From NCBI RefSeq assembly GCF_002224125.1, contig NZ_NCSM01000008.1, forward strand, positions 1 to 62,813: a DNA stretch of 62,813 nt. The letters run 5' to 3'. Made by a program: the position numbers and the translations under genes. Numbering within the stretch: the stretch's first letter is position 1; every line of letters begins with the position of its first letter. This document shows, in pieces, positions 54,124 through 62,525 of this stretch. Under the pieces are notes generated by a model. That model was not told the DNA's origin, did not search any database, and saw only the letters and a list, made by a program, of their open reading frames with translations. This DNA is from Streptomyces sp. NBS 14/10 (GTDB lineage: Bacteria > Actinomycetota > Actinomycetes > Streptomycetales > Streptomycetaceae).

Positions 54124-55539
54124 GTGTCCGCACCTCTGCTTACGTCCCTCGCCGGGCCGGGAGGCGAATCGGGAGGCGACCGTCCCGACGCGCTCACCGT
54201 GGGCGGCCGTGCCTGCTCCCGCGAGGAACTGCTCGGCGCCGCGGGCGCGGTCGCGGCCCGGATCGCCGGGGCGCCGGTCGTCGCCGTACGGGCGAGCCCG
54301 ACGGCGGAGACGGTGACGGCCGTGGTGGGCGCGCTGCTCGCCGGGGTGCCCGTGGTGCCCGTACCGCCGGACTCAGGGCCCGCGGAACGGGACCACATCC
54401 TCCGGGACTCCAAGGCCGCGCTGCTGCTGACGGGTGCGGGGACGGGCGCGGAGGAGGACACCGGGCCCGCCGCCCCCGTCGAGACCGTCCCGGTGGACCT
54501 GGCCGAGCGCGCGGCGTGGAGCGGGCCGGAGCCGGACCCGGAGTCGACGGCGTTCGTCCTCTACACCTCCGGCACCACCGGCGCGCCCAAGGGCGCCCTG
54601 ATCTCCCGGGGCGCGGTCGCCGCCGACCTGGACGCGCTGGCCGGGGCCTGGGCCTGGACGGCGGAGGACACGCTGGTCCACGGTCTGCCGCTGTTCCATG
54701 TGCACGGGCTGGTGCTCGGTGTGCTGGGCGCGCTGCGGGTGGGCAGCCGGCTGGTGCACACCGGCCGGCCGACCCCCGCGGCGTACGCGGCGGCGGGCGG
54801 CAGCCTGTACTTCGGCGTGCCGACGGTCTGGCACCGGGTCGTCCAGGACCCCGACGCGGCCCGCGCCCTGTCCGGCGCCCGCCTGTTGGTGTCCGGCAGT
54901 GCCCCGCTGCCCGCGCCCGTCTTCCGCGATCTGGAGCAGCTGACCGGGCACCGGCCCGTCGAGCGCTACGGCATGACCGAGACGCTGATCACCATCAGCA
55001 CCCGCGCGGACGGCGAGCGCCGCCCCGGCTACGTCGGCACCCCGCTGTCGGGCATCCGTACCCGCGTGGCCGCCGAGGAGGGCGCGGAGATCGGCGAGTT
55101 GCAGCTCACCGGTCCGACCCTGTTCGACGGGTACCTCAACCGCCCCGAGGCGACCGCGGGTTCGTACACCGAGGACGGCTGGTTCCGCACCGGCGACATC
55201 GCCGCCATCGAGCCGGACGGCTTCCACCGCATCGTCGGCCGGGCCTCCACCGACCTGATCAAGTCCGGCGGCTACCGCATCGGCGCGGGCGAGGTCGAGA
55301 ACGCGCTGCTCGACCACCCGGCGGTGCGCGAGGCGGCGGTCGTCGGTGCCCCGCACGAGGACCTGGGCCAGCAGATCGTGGCGTACGTGGTCGCCGACGG
55401 GGTGAGCGAGGCGGAGCTCATCGACTTCGTGGCCGGACAGCTCTCCGTCCACAAGCGCCCCCGCAAGGTCCGCTTCCTGGAGGCGCTGCCGCGCAACGCC
55501 ATGGGCAAGCCCCAGAAGAAGCTGCTGCCCCCGGCCTGA
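54124..55539 (+). CDS. MatB-like acyl-CoA synthetase (malonyl/methylmalonyl-CoA ligase type)
   Basis: A 471-residue ANL-superfamily ligase: ATP plus carboxylate plus CoA to acyl-CoA. Motifs are the P-loop YTSGTTGAPKGA, LPLFHVHGLVLGVLG, FGVPTVWHR, ERYGMTET, the hinge FRTGDIA and the C-terminal Lys in NAMGKPQKK. The wording of several motifs (HGLPLFHVHGLV, VERYGMTETL, STDLIKSGGYRIGAGEVENALL) closely follows Streptomyces MatB, which loads malonate or methylmalonate for polyketide and fatty acid synthesis; the substrate is inferred. GTG at 54124 follows AAGGAG by seven bases. Confidence 0.85.
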   Translation: MSAPLLTSLAGPGGESGGDRPDALTVGGRACSREELLGAAGAVAARIAGAPVVAVRASPTAETVTAVVGALLAGVPVVPVPPDSGPAERDHILRDSKAALLLTGAGTGAEEDTGPAAPVETVPVDLAERAAWSGPEPDPESTAFVLYTSGTTGAPKGALISRGAVAADLDALAGAWAWTAEDTLVHGLPLFHVHGLVLGVLGALRVGSRLVHTGRPTPAAYAAAGGSLYFGVPTVWHRVVQDPDAARALSGARLLVSGSAPLPAPVFRDLEQLTGHRPVERYGMTETLITISTRADGERRPGYVGTPLSGIRTRVAAEEGAEIGELQLTGPTLFDGYLNRPEATAGSYTEDGWFRTGDIAAIEPDGFHRIVGRASTDLIKSGGYRIGAGEVENALLDHPAVREAAVVGAPHEDLGQQIVAYVVADGVSEAELIDFVAGQLSVHKRPRKVRFLEALPRNAMGKPQKKLLPPA

Positions 55540-55576
55540 AACCTGAAAGGCGTTGAGGGCAGCGCTTCGGGAGGTG

Positions 55577-56587
55577 CTATCCCCTGGTGAGGCCGTTCCG
55601 CTTCGCCCAGTCCGCCGCCACGTCGTCCGGGTCCTTCTTCTCCACGTCGACCAGCTTGTTCAGCTTGGCCAGCTCCTGCGTGGTGAGCGCGCCGCCCAGC
55701 CGGGCCAGGGCCCTGCGGACCTTGGCGTCGGCCTTGGCGCTGCGGATGACGGGGACGATGTGCTGGGCGGGGATGAGCTGCTTGGGGTCGGCGAGCATGA
55801 TCCAGCCGTTGGCCTGGATGTCGGGGTCGGTGCTGAAGAGGTTGGCGACGTCGACGTCGCCCTTCTTCAGGGCGCCCTTGACCAGCGGTCCTGAGGCGTC
55901 CAGCGACTTGAACTCCTTGAAGGTGGTGCCGTACACGTCCTTCAGACCGACCAGGCCGACGACCCGCTTCTTGTCCTCCGCCGGGCCGCCGAAGACCAGC
56001 TTGCCGTCGAGCTTGTGGAGGTCGGCGAGGCTGCGCAGCCCGTGCTTGTCGGCCGTCTCCTTGGTGACGGCGAAGACGTCCTTGTCCTCGGCGGCGGCGT
56101 ACGGGAGGGCTTCCAGGGCTGCGGGGAGGGCGACGGCCAGGGCGTTCTGCAGATCGCCGGCCTCCGTCTGCTTCGCGGTGTCGTCGAAGTGCAGCAGCAG
56201 GTTGCCCTGGTATTCGGGGAGCAGGTCGATATCGCCCTGCTGGAGGGCGGGGATGACGATCTCGCGGGAGCCGAGGTTGGGGCGGACGCTCGCCTTGACG
56301 CCGGCGCCGCGCAGCGCCTCGGCGTAGAGGTAGCCGAGGATCTGGTTCTCGGTGAAGTTGGCGGTGCCGATGACCAGGCCGCCCGAGCTGCTGCCGCCGC
56401 CGGAGCCGCCGCCGCCGGAGCCTCCGTCGAGCGAGGTGACGCCGCCGCAGGCGGCGAGGGTGGGGAGGGCGGCGGCGCCGAGGAGGCCGCCGAGCAGGGC
56501 CCTGCGGGTGGGGCGGGGAGTCCGGGAGGCCCGGGGGTCCGAGGATGCCCGGGGGTCCAGGGAGGCCCGGGGGTTCATGGGGGTCAT
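55577..56587 (-). CDS. OpuC-type glycine betaine/choline ABC substrate-binding lipoprotein
   Basis: A 336-residue lipoprotein, last gene of the operon. An N-terminal PRASxDPRASxDPRAS repeat, Arg pair and signal with lipobox LAAC (about 43) are followed by a Gly/Ser linker and an OsmF/OpuCC-type domain (IGTANFTENQILGYLYAEALR, GDIDLLPEYQGNLL and QPANGW-like DIQANGWIMLAD). It should capture quaternary ammonium osmolytes outside the membrane. GAGGAG precedes the ATG by nine bases. Confidence 0.9.
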   Translation of the reverse strand: MTPMNPRASLDPRASSDPRASRTPRPTRRALLGGLLGAAALPTLAACGGVTSLDGGSGGGGSGGGSSSGGLVIGTANFTENQILGYLYAEALRGAGVKASVRPNLGSREIVIPALQQGDIDLLPEYQGNLLLHFDDTAKQTEAGDLQNALAVALPAALEALPYAAAEDKDVFAVTKETADKHGLRSLADLHKLDGKLVFGGPAEDKKRVVGLVGLKDVYGTTFKEFKSLDASGPLVKGALKKGDVDVANLFSTDPDIQANGWIMLADPKQLIPAQHIVPVIRSAKADAKVRRALARLGGALTTQELAKLNKLVDVEKKDPDDVAADWAKRNGLTRG

Positions 56588-56600
56588 GCGGGACTACTCC

Positions 56601-57293
56601 TCAGTGCGAGTGGGCGTGCGAGGGCGCGGGGCGGTTGCGGAACAGCAGGCGCTGCACTCCGGCCAGCGCCAGGTCGAGGGCGATGGCCAGTACGGCGACC
56701 AGCACCGCCCCGCCCAGCACCTGCACCAGGTCGCGCTGGGCGAGCCCGTCGAAGACGTACCGGCCGAGCCCGCCGAAGCTGACGTACGCGGCGATGGTGG
56801 CGGTCGCCACCACCTGCACGGCGGCCAGCCGCAGCCCGGTCATGATCAGGGGGAGCGCGAGGGGGAGCTCGATCTGGAACAGGACCTGGTGGGCCCGCAT
56901 GCCCTGGCCGCGCGCGGCGTCCTTGACCTCGGGGTCGACGGCGGCCATGCCCGCATAGGTGTTGGTGACGATGACCGGCACCGCGAGGGCGACCAGCGAG
57001 ATGTACACCGGCCACATGCTCAGCCCGCTGGCCAGGAAGACCAGTGTGACCAGACCGACCGTGGGCAGCGCGCGCCCGAAGCCGGCGAGGTTGATGGCGA
57101 GGAAGGCGCCGCGGCCGGTGTGGCCGATGAGCAGGCCGATGGGGAGGGCGATGAGGGTGGCGACGAGGGTGGCCAGGAGCGAGTACTGGGTGTGCTCCAG
57201 GAGGCGGGTGGCGATGCCCTCGGGCCCGGACCACTGGGATCCGCTGGTGAGCCAGTGGACGAGGTTCTTCAGCAGCTCGATCATGTCAGGCAC
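56601..57293 (-). CDS. OpuC-type ABC permease, second
   Basis: A 230-residue permease with five or six transmembrane helices and the EAA-like cytoplasmic loop DAARGQGMRAHQVLFQIELPLALPLI. It overlaps the preceding permease gene by eight bases and lies 13 bases before the binding-protein gene. It ends with a His-rich tail SHAHSH. Confidence 0.9.
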   Translation of the reverse strand: MPDMIELLKNLVHWLTSGSQWSGPEGIATRLLEHTQYSLLATLVATLIALPIGLLIGHTGRGAFLAINLAGFGRALPTVGLVTLVFLASGLSMWPVYISLVALAVPVIVTNTYAGMAAVDPEVKDAARGQGMRAHQVLFQIELPLALPLIMTGLRLAAVQVVATATIAAYVSFGGLGRYVFDGLAQRDLVQVLGGAVLVAVLAIALDLALAGVQRLLFRNRPAPSHAHSH

Positions 57294-57927
57294 GCCTCCT
57301 CAGCCACGGGGTGCACAGCCACTGGACGGTCACCAGTACGGCGTCGGCGACCAGCGCGAGCAGCAGGGACAGGGCGACACCGGCGACGACGGGGGTGGGG
57401 TAGTTGCGCTGGAAGCCGTCGGTGAAGAGCTGGCCGAGGCCGCCGTATCCGATGTAGCTGGCCACGCTGACCAGCGAGATCGCCATGACGGTAGCGACCC
57501 GGACGCCCGCCATGATCACCGGGAAGGCGAGCGGCAGCTCGACGGTGAGCAGGGTGCGCAGCGGGCGGGTGCCCATGGCCTTGGACGCCTCGCGGACCTT
57601 GGTGGGGACGCTGTCCAGGCCCTCGACGGTGTTCCGGAGCAGCACGACCAGCGTGTAGATGGTCAGGCCGGTGATCGCGGTGGTGCGGGTGAGGCCGGTG
57701 ACCGGGAGCAGCAGCACGAAGATCGCGATGGACGGGATGGTGAACAGGACGTTGGACAGCCCCAGCAGCAGCCCCCGCAGCGGCCGTACCCGGTGCGCGA
57801 CCACGGCCAGCGGCAGCGCGATCAGCAGCCCGAAGAGTACGGAGGGGATCGCGGTGGACAGATGGTCGACGGTGAGCCGGATGAGGTCGTCGCGGTGGTC
57901 GGGAAACCAGTCCCAGTCGACGGTCAT
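57286..57927 (-). CDS. OpuC-type ABC permease, first
   Basis: A 213-residue permease with about five helices and the EAA loop REASKAMGTRPLRTLLTVELPLAFPVIMAG. It forms the translocation pore with the second permease. Its ATG overlaps the stop of the ATPase gene as ATGA. Confidence 0.9.
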   Translation of the reverse strand: MTVDWDWFPDHRDDLIRLTVDHLSTAIPSVLFGLLIALPLAVVAHRVRPLRGLLLGLSNVLFTIPSIAIFVLLLPVTGLTRTTAITGLTIYTLVVLLRNTVEGLDSVPTKVREASKAMGTRPLRTLLTVELPLAFPVIMAGVRVATVMAISLVSVASYIGYGGLGQLFTDGFQRNYPTPVVAGVALSLLLALVADAVLVTVQWLCTPWLRRRA

Positions 57928-59081
57928 GCCGTCACGCTCGCGGCGGCGTCCTGGGCGTCGGGGTCCTGGGGACCGGGGGTCTCCTGAGGCGTGGCCGTTG
58001 CCGTGGCGGCCCGCGCGGCCGCGGCGTGGCGCCGCCCCGCGTGCTCATGGATCAGCTCGCGGTCGGTCACACCGGTCAGGACGCCGTCCGCGTCCACCCG
58101 GGCGACCAGCCCGGCCGGGGAGGCTATCGACTCGTCGAGGGCGGACAGCAGGGAGTCGCCGTCGCGCAGCGCGCGCACCGGCAGCAGCGGGGCCCGGTCG
58201 CCCTGCGGGCCCTCGGTGTCCCGCCAGCCCAGCGGTTCGCCGCGCTCGGAGGTCACCAGCAGCCAGCGCCCGCCGTCCCCCTTTGAGCCCGCCTCGTGGG
58301 TCGGCGCGGGGCGCTGCGGTACGTCGGCGAGCGTGGAGAGCGAGAGCAGCTTGAGGCCGCGCTCGGCGCCGAGGAAGCCCGCGACGAAGTCGTCGGCGGG
58401 GTCCGCCAGCAGCTCGGCCGGCGGGGCGCACTGTACGAGGTGGCCGCCGGTGCGGAAGATCGCGATCCGGTCGCCGAGCCGTACCGCCTCGTCGATGTCG
58501 TGGGTGACGAAGACCACGGTCTTGCGCAGCTCGCTCTGCAGCCGCAGCAGCTCGTTCTGGAGCTGGGTCCGTACGACCGGGTCGACCGCGCCGAACGGCT
58601 CGTCCATCAGCAGCACCGGCGGGTCGGCGGCCAGCGCGCGGGCGACGCCCACGCGCTGCTGCTGTCCTCCGGAGAGCTGATGCGGGTACCGCTTGCCGGC
58701 GTCGGCGGTCAGGCCCACCAGCTCCAGCAGTTCGGCGGCGCGCGCCCGCGCCTTGCGGCGGCCCCAGCCGAGCAGCAGCGGGACCGTGGCGATGTTGTCC
58801 AGCACCGTGCGGTGCGGGAACAGCCCGGCCTGCTGGATGACGTAGCCGATGCCGCGCCGCAGCTCGGCGGCGTCGGCCTTGCGTATGTCGCGGCCACCGA
58901 CGCTGATGGTGCCGCTGCTCGGGTCGACCATCCGGTTGACCATCCGGAGGGTGGTGGTCTTACCGCAGCCGGAGGAGCCCACGAGGACGGTGATGTCGCC
59001 CTCGGGGAGTTCGAGATCGAGGTTGTCGACGGCAGTGGTGCCGTTCGGATAGTGCTTGCTGACGTGCTTGAAGCTGATCAT
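57924..59081 (-). CDS. OpuC-type ABC ATPase with CBS region
   Basis: A 385-residue ATPase: Walker A GSSGCGKTT, Q-loop YVIQQAGLFPH, signature LSGGQQQRVGVARAL, Walker B VLLMDEPFGAVD, and VTHDIDEA. The C-terminal region (about 240-350) ends with a CBS-like segment (ESIASPAGLVARVDADGVLTGVTDREL); in OpuA such domains sense ionic strength. The start at ATG 59081 follows AAGGGGAA; an upstream extension lacks homology. First gene of the operon. Confidence 0.92.
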   Translation of the reverse strand: MISFKHVSKHYPNGTTAVDNLDLELPEGDITVLVGSSGCGKTTTLRMVNRMVDPSSGTISVGGRDIRKADAAELRRGIGYVIQQAGLFPHRTVLDNIATVPLLLGWGRRKARARAAELLELVGLTADAGKRYPHQLSGGQQQRVGVARALAADPPVLLMDEPFGAVDPVVRTQLQNELLRLQSELRKTVVFVTHDIDEAVRLGDRIAIFRTGGHLVQCAPPAELLADPADDFVAGFLGAERGLKLLSLSTLADVPQRPAPTHEAGSKGDGGRWLLVTSERGEPLGWRDTEGPQGDRAPLLPVRALRDGDSLLSALDESIASPAGLVARVDADGVLTGVTDRELIHEHAGRRHAAAARAATATATPQETPGPQDPDAQDAAASVTA

Positions 59082-59108
59082 CCGCTTCCCCTTGCCCTGT
59101 CTGCATAT

Positions 59109-59145
59109 AGTCATGCACAGTCATAGGCGAGTGAATAGAAGTCAA
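59109..59145. promoter_or_regulatory. AGTCA direct repeats upstream of the OpuC operon
   Basis: AGTCAT at 59109-59114 and 59119-59124 (10-base period) and AGTCAA at 59140-59145 (21 bases further, two turns) lie on one face of the helix. On the operon's strand the last copy reads TTGACT and could serve as -35. They look like a regulator site; no known motif was matched. Confidence 0.45.
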
Positions 59146-59241
59146 GAGTTTGGCGTTAATCAACGGTTACTTCTGCTCACAATGCGGGACGGAATGCATG
59201 TCTCCGTCCGATAAGGGTGCGGATGGAAGGGGCTCCTCTGG

Positions 59242-60786
59242 ATGTTGTCTCAGATTCTGGACTCGGCGGGCACGGCGGGTGACGCCGCGCCGCGCATCGT
59301 GCTGGACGGGCGGACCCTGCGCGTGGTCGATGTCGTACGGCTCGCCGACCGTACGGGCCGCCCCGCGGCCCCCGATCCGGCCGCCCTCGCCCGCGCCGAG
59401 CGCGCCTGGGAGACCGCGAGCCGGCTGGCCGCCGGCGGCCGCGTCTACGGCCGCAGCACCGGCGTCGGCGCCAACCGCACGGAGGACGTCGGGGCCGCCG
59501 ATCAGGACCACGGCCTGCGCCTGCTGCGCAGCCACGCCGGGGCCATCGGCGCGCCGCTGCCCGCCCGCGAGGTCCGCGCCATGCTCGTCGTACGCGCCAA
59601 CCAACTGCTCGCGGGCGGCGCCGGGCTGCGCCCCGCCGTCGTCACCGCTCTCGTCGAGGCCCTGGCGCGCGGCGCCCACCCGGTCGTCAACGAACACGGC
59701 GCGGTCGGCACCGGCGACCTCGCCGCACTCGCCCAGACCGGCCTCGCGCTCGTCGGTGAACACCCCTGGGACCTCACCGACGCCGCACCGGGCGGCGGCG
59801 CCCCCGCGCCCATCGAGCTCGACAGCAACGACGCCCTCGCCCTGATCAGCAGCAACGCCCTGACCCTCGGCCAGTCGGCGCTCGCCCTGGCCGAGCTGCG
59901 GCGGCTGCTGGCCGCCTCGCTCACCGTCGCCGCGCTCTCGCTGATCGCGGTCGGCGGCTCACTGGAGGCATATGCCCAGCCCGTGCACGAGGCCCGCCCG
60001 CACCCCGGCTCCGTCGAGGCGGCCGCCCGGATGCGCGCCCTGCTGGGCGCCCCGGCCCGCCCGACGCCGCCGCTGGGCCGGATCCAGGACCCGTACGGCT
60101 TCCGCTGCCTGCCGCAGATCCACGGCCCGGCGGCGGACGCGGCCGACGCGCTGGAGCGGGTGCTGACCGTCGAGTTCAACGCCGCCGCCGAGAACCCGCT
60201 GATCTGCCCCGACGACGAGGCCGCCTACCACCACGGCAACTTCTACGCCGCGCACACCGCCCTCGCCCTCGACCACTTCCGGCTCGCCGCCTTGCAGACC
60301 GCCCGGCTGTCCACCGCCCGGCTCGCCGCGCTCTCCGAACCGGAGTTCACCCGGCTGCGCCCCTTCCTCGGCGACACCGCGCCCGCCAGCTCGGGCGTGA
60401 TGATCCTGGAGTACGCGGCGGGGGCGGCACTCGGCGAGATGCGGGCCGTCTCCCACCCGGCCTCCCTCGGCCACGCCGTGCTCTCACGCGGCGTCGAGGA
60501 ACAGGCCAGCTTCGCCTCGCTCGCCGCCCGGCAGACTCTGCGCGTGGTCGACAACTACCGGCAGGTGCTGGGCTGCGAACTGGTCGCGGCCGTACGGGCG
60601 CTGCGCCAGCGCGGGCTGGAACCGGACCCCGAGCTGCCGGTCGGCGCGGCCTACGCATTGGCCGAGAAGGCGCTCGATCCGAGGATGGAGGACCGTCCGC
60701 TGACGCAGGATGTGGCGGTGGCCGCGGGCCTGTTGGACGGGCTGGCGGAGATGAGCGGCATGAGCGGCATGAGCGCGGAGATTTGA
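59242..60786 (+). CDS. Aromatic amino acid ammonia-lyase homologue lacking the MIO triad
   Basis: A 514-residue member of the HAL/PAL fold family. Conserved elements are Y69 in YGRSTGVG, QDPYGFRCLPQ with its Arg, NAAAENPLI, and EEQASFAS. The segment that should carry Ala-Ser-Gly for the MIO electrophile reads GAVGTGDLAAL (153-163; DNA 59698-59730), one residue shorter and without the serine, and the HAL EGLALLNG element is DALALISS. It therefore should not make MIO and may be a non-lyase or binding protein. ATG 59242 follows GGAAGGGG by nine bases. An RpiR regulator gene follows 37 bases later. Confidence 0.8.
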   Translation: MLSQILDSAGTAGDAAPRIVLDGRTLRVVDVVRLADRTGRPAAPDPAALARAERAWETASRLAAGGRVYGRSTGVGANRTEDVGAADQDHGLRLLRSHAGAIGAPLPAREVRAMLVVRANQLLAGGAGLRPAVVTALVEALARGAHPVVNEHGAVGTGDLAALAQTGLALVGEHPWDLTDAAPGGGAPAPIELDSNDALALISSNALTLGQSALALAELRRLLAASLTVAALSLIAVGGSLEAYAQPVHEARPHPGSVEAAARMRALLGAPARPTPPLGRIQDPYGFRCLPQIHGPAADAADALERVLTVEFNAAAENPLICPDDEAAYHHGNFYAAHTALALDHFRLAALQTARLSTARLAALSEPEFTRLRPFLGDTAPASSGVMILEYAAGAALGEMRAVSHPASLGHAVLSRGVEEQASFASLAARQTLRVVDNYRQVLGCELVAAVRALRQRGLEPDPELPVGAAYALAEKALDPRMEDRPLTQDVAVAAGLLDGLAEMSGMSGMSAEI

Positions 60787-60823
60787 TGGGGCCCGGGAGG
60801 GCGGAGAGGGGCAGGAGAGAACG

Positions 60824-61810
60824 ATGAGTACGGATACGGGGGCGTCGGCGGAGGCCCGGCTGATCGGCGCGGGCGGTGCGGCTGGTGCGGCCGGGGCGGC
60901 CGGGGCGGGCGACGCGATCGGGGCGGTCGGCGCGGACGAGGCGGCCGGGGCGGCTGGTGCGGCCGGGGCGGGCAGTGGCGCCGCGCGGCTGCAGCAGCTC
61001 TTCGAGGGCCACCGCCTGACGCCCACCCAGCGGCGCATCGCCCACTGCATGGTGCGGCGGGCGGCCGACGCGCCGTTCCTGTCGAGCGTCGAACTCGCCG
61101 AACTGGCCGGCGTCAGCCAGCCGTCGGTGACCCGCTTCGCGGTCGCCCTCGGCTTCGACGGCTACCCGGCGCTGCGCAGACATCTGCGGGAGGTCGCCCC
61201 CGCAGCCGTCGCCGAGCGGGTGGCGGGCGAGGACGCGTACAACGAGTACCAGCAGGCGGTGCAGTCGGAGATCAACAACCTGCGCCATCTGGCGTCCCTC
61301 CTCGCCGACCCGGCCCCGGTCGCCCGGGCCGGGCGGCTGCTGGCCGAGTCCCGGCCGCTGCCGGTCCTCGGCCTGCGCGCGGCCTCCGCCCAGGCGGGCG
61401 GCTTCGCGTACTTCGCGCGCAAGGTCCACCCGGACGTACGCCTGCTGGACGAGGGCGGCACCATGCTCACCGACCGCGTCGACGCCGCCGTACGCGCGGG
61501 TGCGAGCGCCCTGCTGTGCTTCGCCCTGCCGCGCCATCCGCGCGAGGTCGTCGAGGGCCTGGAGTACGCCCGGTCCGCCGGGCTGACCGTGGTGACCGTC
61601 GCCGACAGCGCCTTCGCCCCGGTCGCCCGCCACAGCGATCTGCTGCTCCCCGCGGCGGTCGGCACCGGCCTCGCCTTCGACACGGCCTGCGCGCCGATGC
61701 TGCTGGGGCGGGTGCTGCTGGAGGCGATGTGCGACGCGCTGCCGGAGGCACAGGCGCGGCTGGAGGAGTTCGACGCGAAGGCCGCGGAGCGGGGGCTCTT
61801 CGTGGAGTAG
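60824..61810 (+). CDS. MurR/RpiR family regulator with SIS domain
   Basis: A 328-residue regulator. An Ala/Gly-rich N-terminal extension (about 8-52) is followed by the HTH_6 domain (about 55-130: SSVELAELAGVSQPSVTRFAVALGFDGYPALR) and a SIS domain (about 150-310), which usually senses phosphosugars. It lies directly after the MIO-less lyase homologue, probably in one transcript, so it may control that gene. ATG 60824 follows GGCAGGAGAGAACG. Confidence 0.88.
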   Translation: MSTDTGASAEARLIGAGGAAGAAGAAGAGDAIGAVGADEAAGAAGAAGAGSGAARLQQLFEGHRLTPTQRRIAHCMVRRAADAPFLSSVELAELAGVSQPSVTRFAVALGFDGYPALRRHLREVAPAAVAERVAGEDAYNEYQQAVQSEINNLRHLASLLADPAPVARAGRLLAESRPLPVLGLRAASAQAGGFAYFARKVHPDVRLLDEGGTMLTDRVDAAVRAGASALLCFALPRHPREVVEGLEYARSAGLTVVTVADSAFAPVARHSDLLLPAAVGTGLAFDTACAPMLLGRVLLEAMCDALPEAQARLEEFDAKAAERGLFVE

Positions 61811-61937
61811 GCGTGGAGTAGGCGCGTCTCACGGAATTCTCACACCTGGTGACTAGAGTCCGTGCCCGAACGGATGTATGTACGGCTTGAGCGTGAGCCG
61901 AATTCGTTGACGAACTTCTGTGACGAGGAGGTCTGTC

Positions 61938-62525
61938 GTGGGGCGCGGGGCATATGCGCTGGCTCGGGTGGCCGTGGTCGTACGGGCGCCGGCGGGGTGG
62001 CTGTGGTGGCCGGGCGTACTGGCCGCCGGCGTCGGGGTGTTGGTGCCGGGGCTGACGGGCCGCCGGATCGGAGTGCTGGCCGGAGCGGCGCTGTTCCTGA
62101 TCGCGTCGGCCGTGGCCTTCCTGGTGCGCCGGGGACGCTATCTGGAACTGGCGCGCGCCGCCTCCCGGGCGGGCAAGTCGGTGTTTCTCCAGGACCGCGC
62201 CGTGACGGTACGGGCCCGGCGGCGGGCACTGCGCTGGTGGCTGCTGCTGGCGTTCCTGGCCGCGGTGGGGTCGTCGTTCGCCGTACCCGCGGCCGCCGGG
62301 ATGCTGCTGGCCGGGATCGGTGCCGGTCTGTGGGCCAAGGCGCTGTGGCTGGGCCGCTGGGAGCAGGCCAACGACGTGCTGCTGTGGGTGCGCACGGAGT
62401 GGGTGACCCGCGGCAAGCCGGCGGGCAAGGGCGTCAGCGCCTACCAGACCACGGGAATGGTGGCCGGCGACGCGGGGCCGGGCGGCGCCCGGCGGGGCCG
62501 CGCGACGGCCGGGGCGGCGCGCTGA
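61938..62525 (+). CDS. Membrane protein of unknown function
   Basis: A 195-residue protein with two hydrophobic pairs (about 18-63 and 98-135), basic loops (RARRRALRWW) and an Arg/Gly/Ala-rich cytoplasmic tail. Topology suggests four helices. No family was recognised. GTG 61938 is placed six bases after GAGGAGG (61925-61931). Confidence 0.75.
   Translation: MGRGAYALARVAVVVRAPAGWLWWPGVLAAGVGVLVPGLTGRRIGVLAGAALFLIASAVAFLVRRGRYLELARAASRAGKSVFLQDRAVTVRARRRALRWWLLLAFLAAVGSSFAVPAAAGMLLAGIGAGLWAKALWLGRWEQANDVLLWVRTEWVTRGKPAGKGVSAYQTTGMVAGDAGPGGARRGRATAGAAR

Noticed and set aside
59100..59160. Small open frames upstream of the OpuC operon as a leader peptide
   Set aside because: No ribosome site and the region is better explained as promoter with phased repeats.
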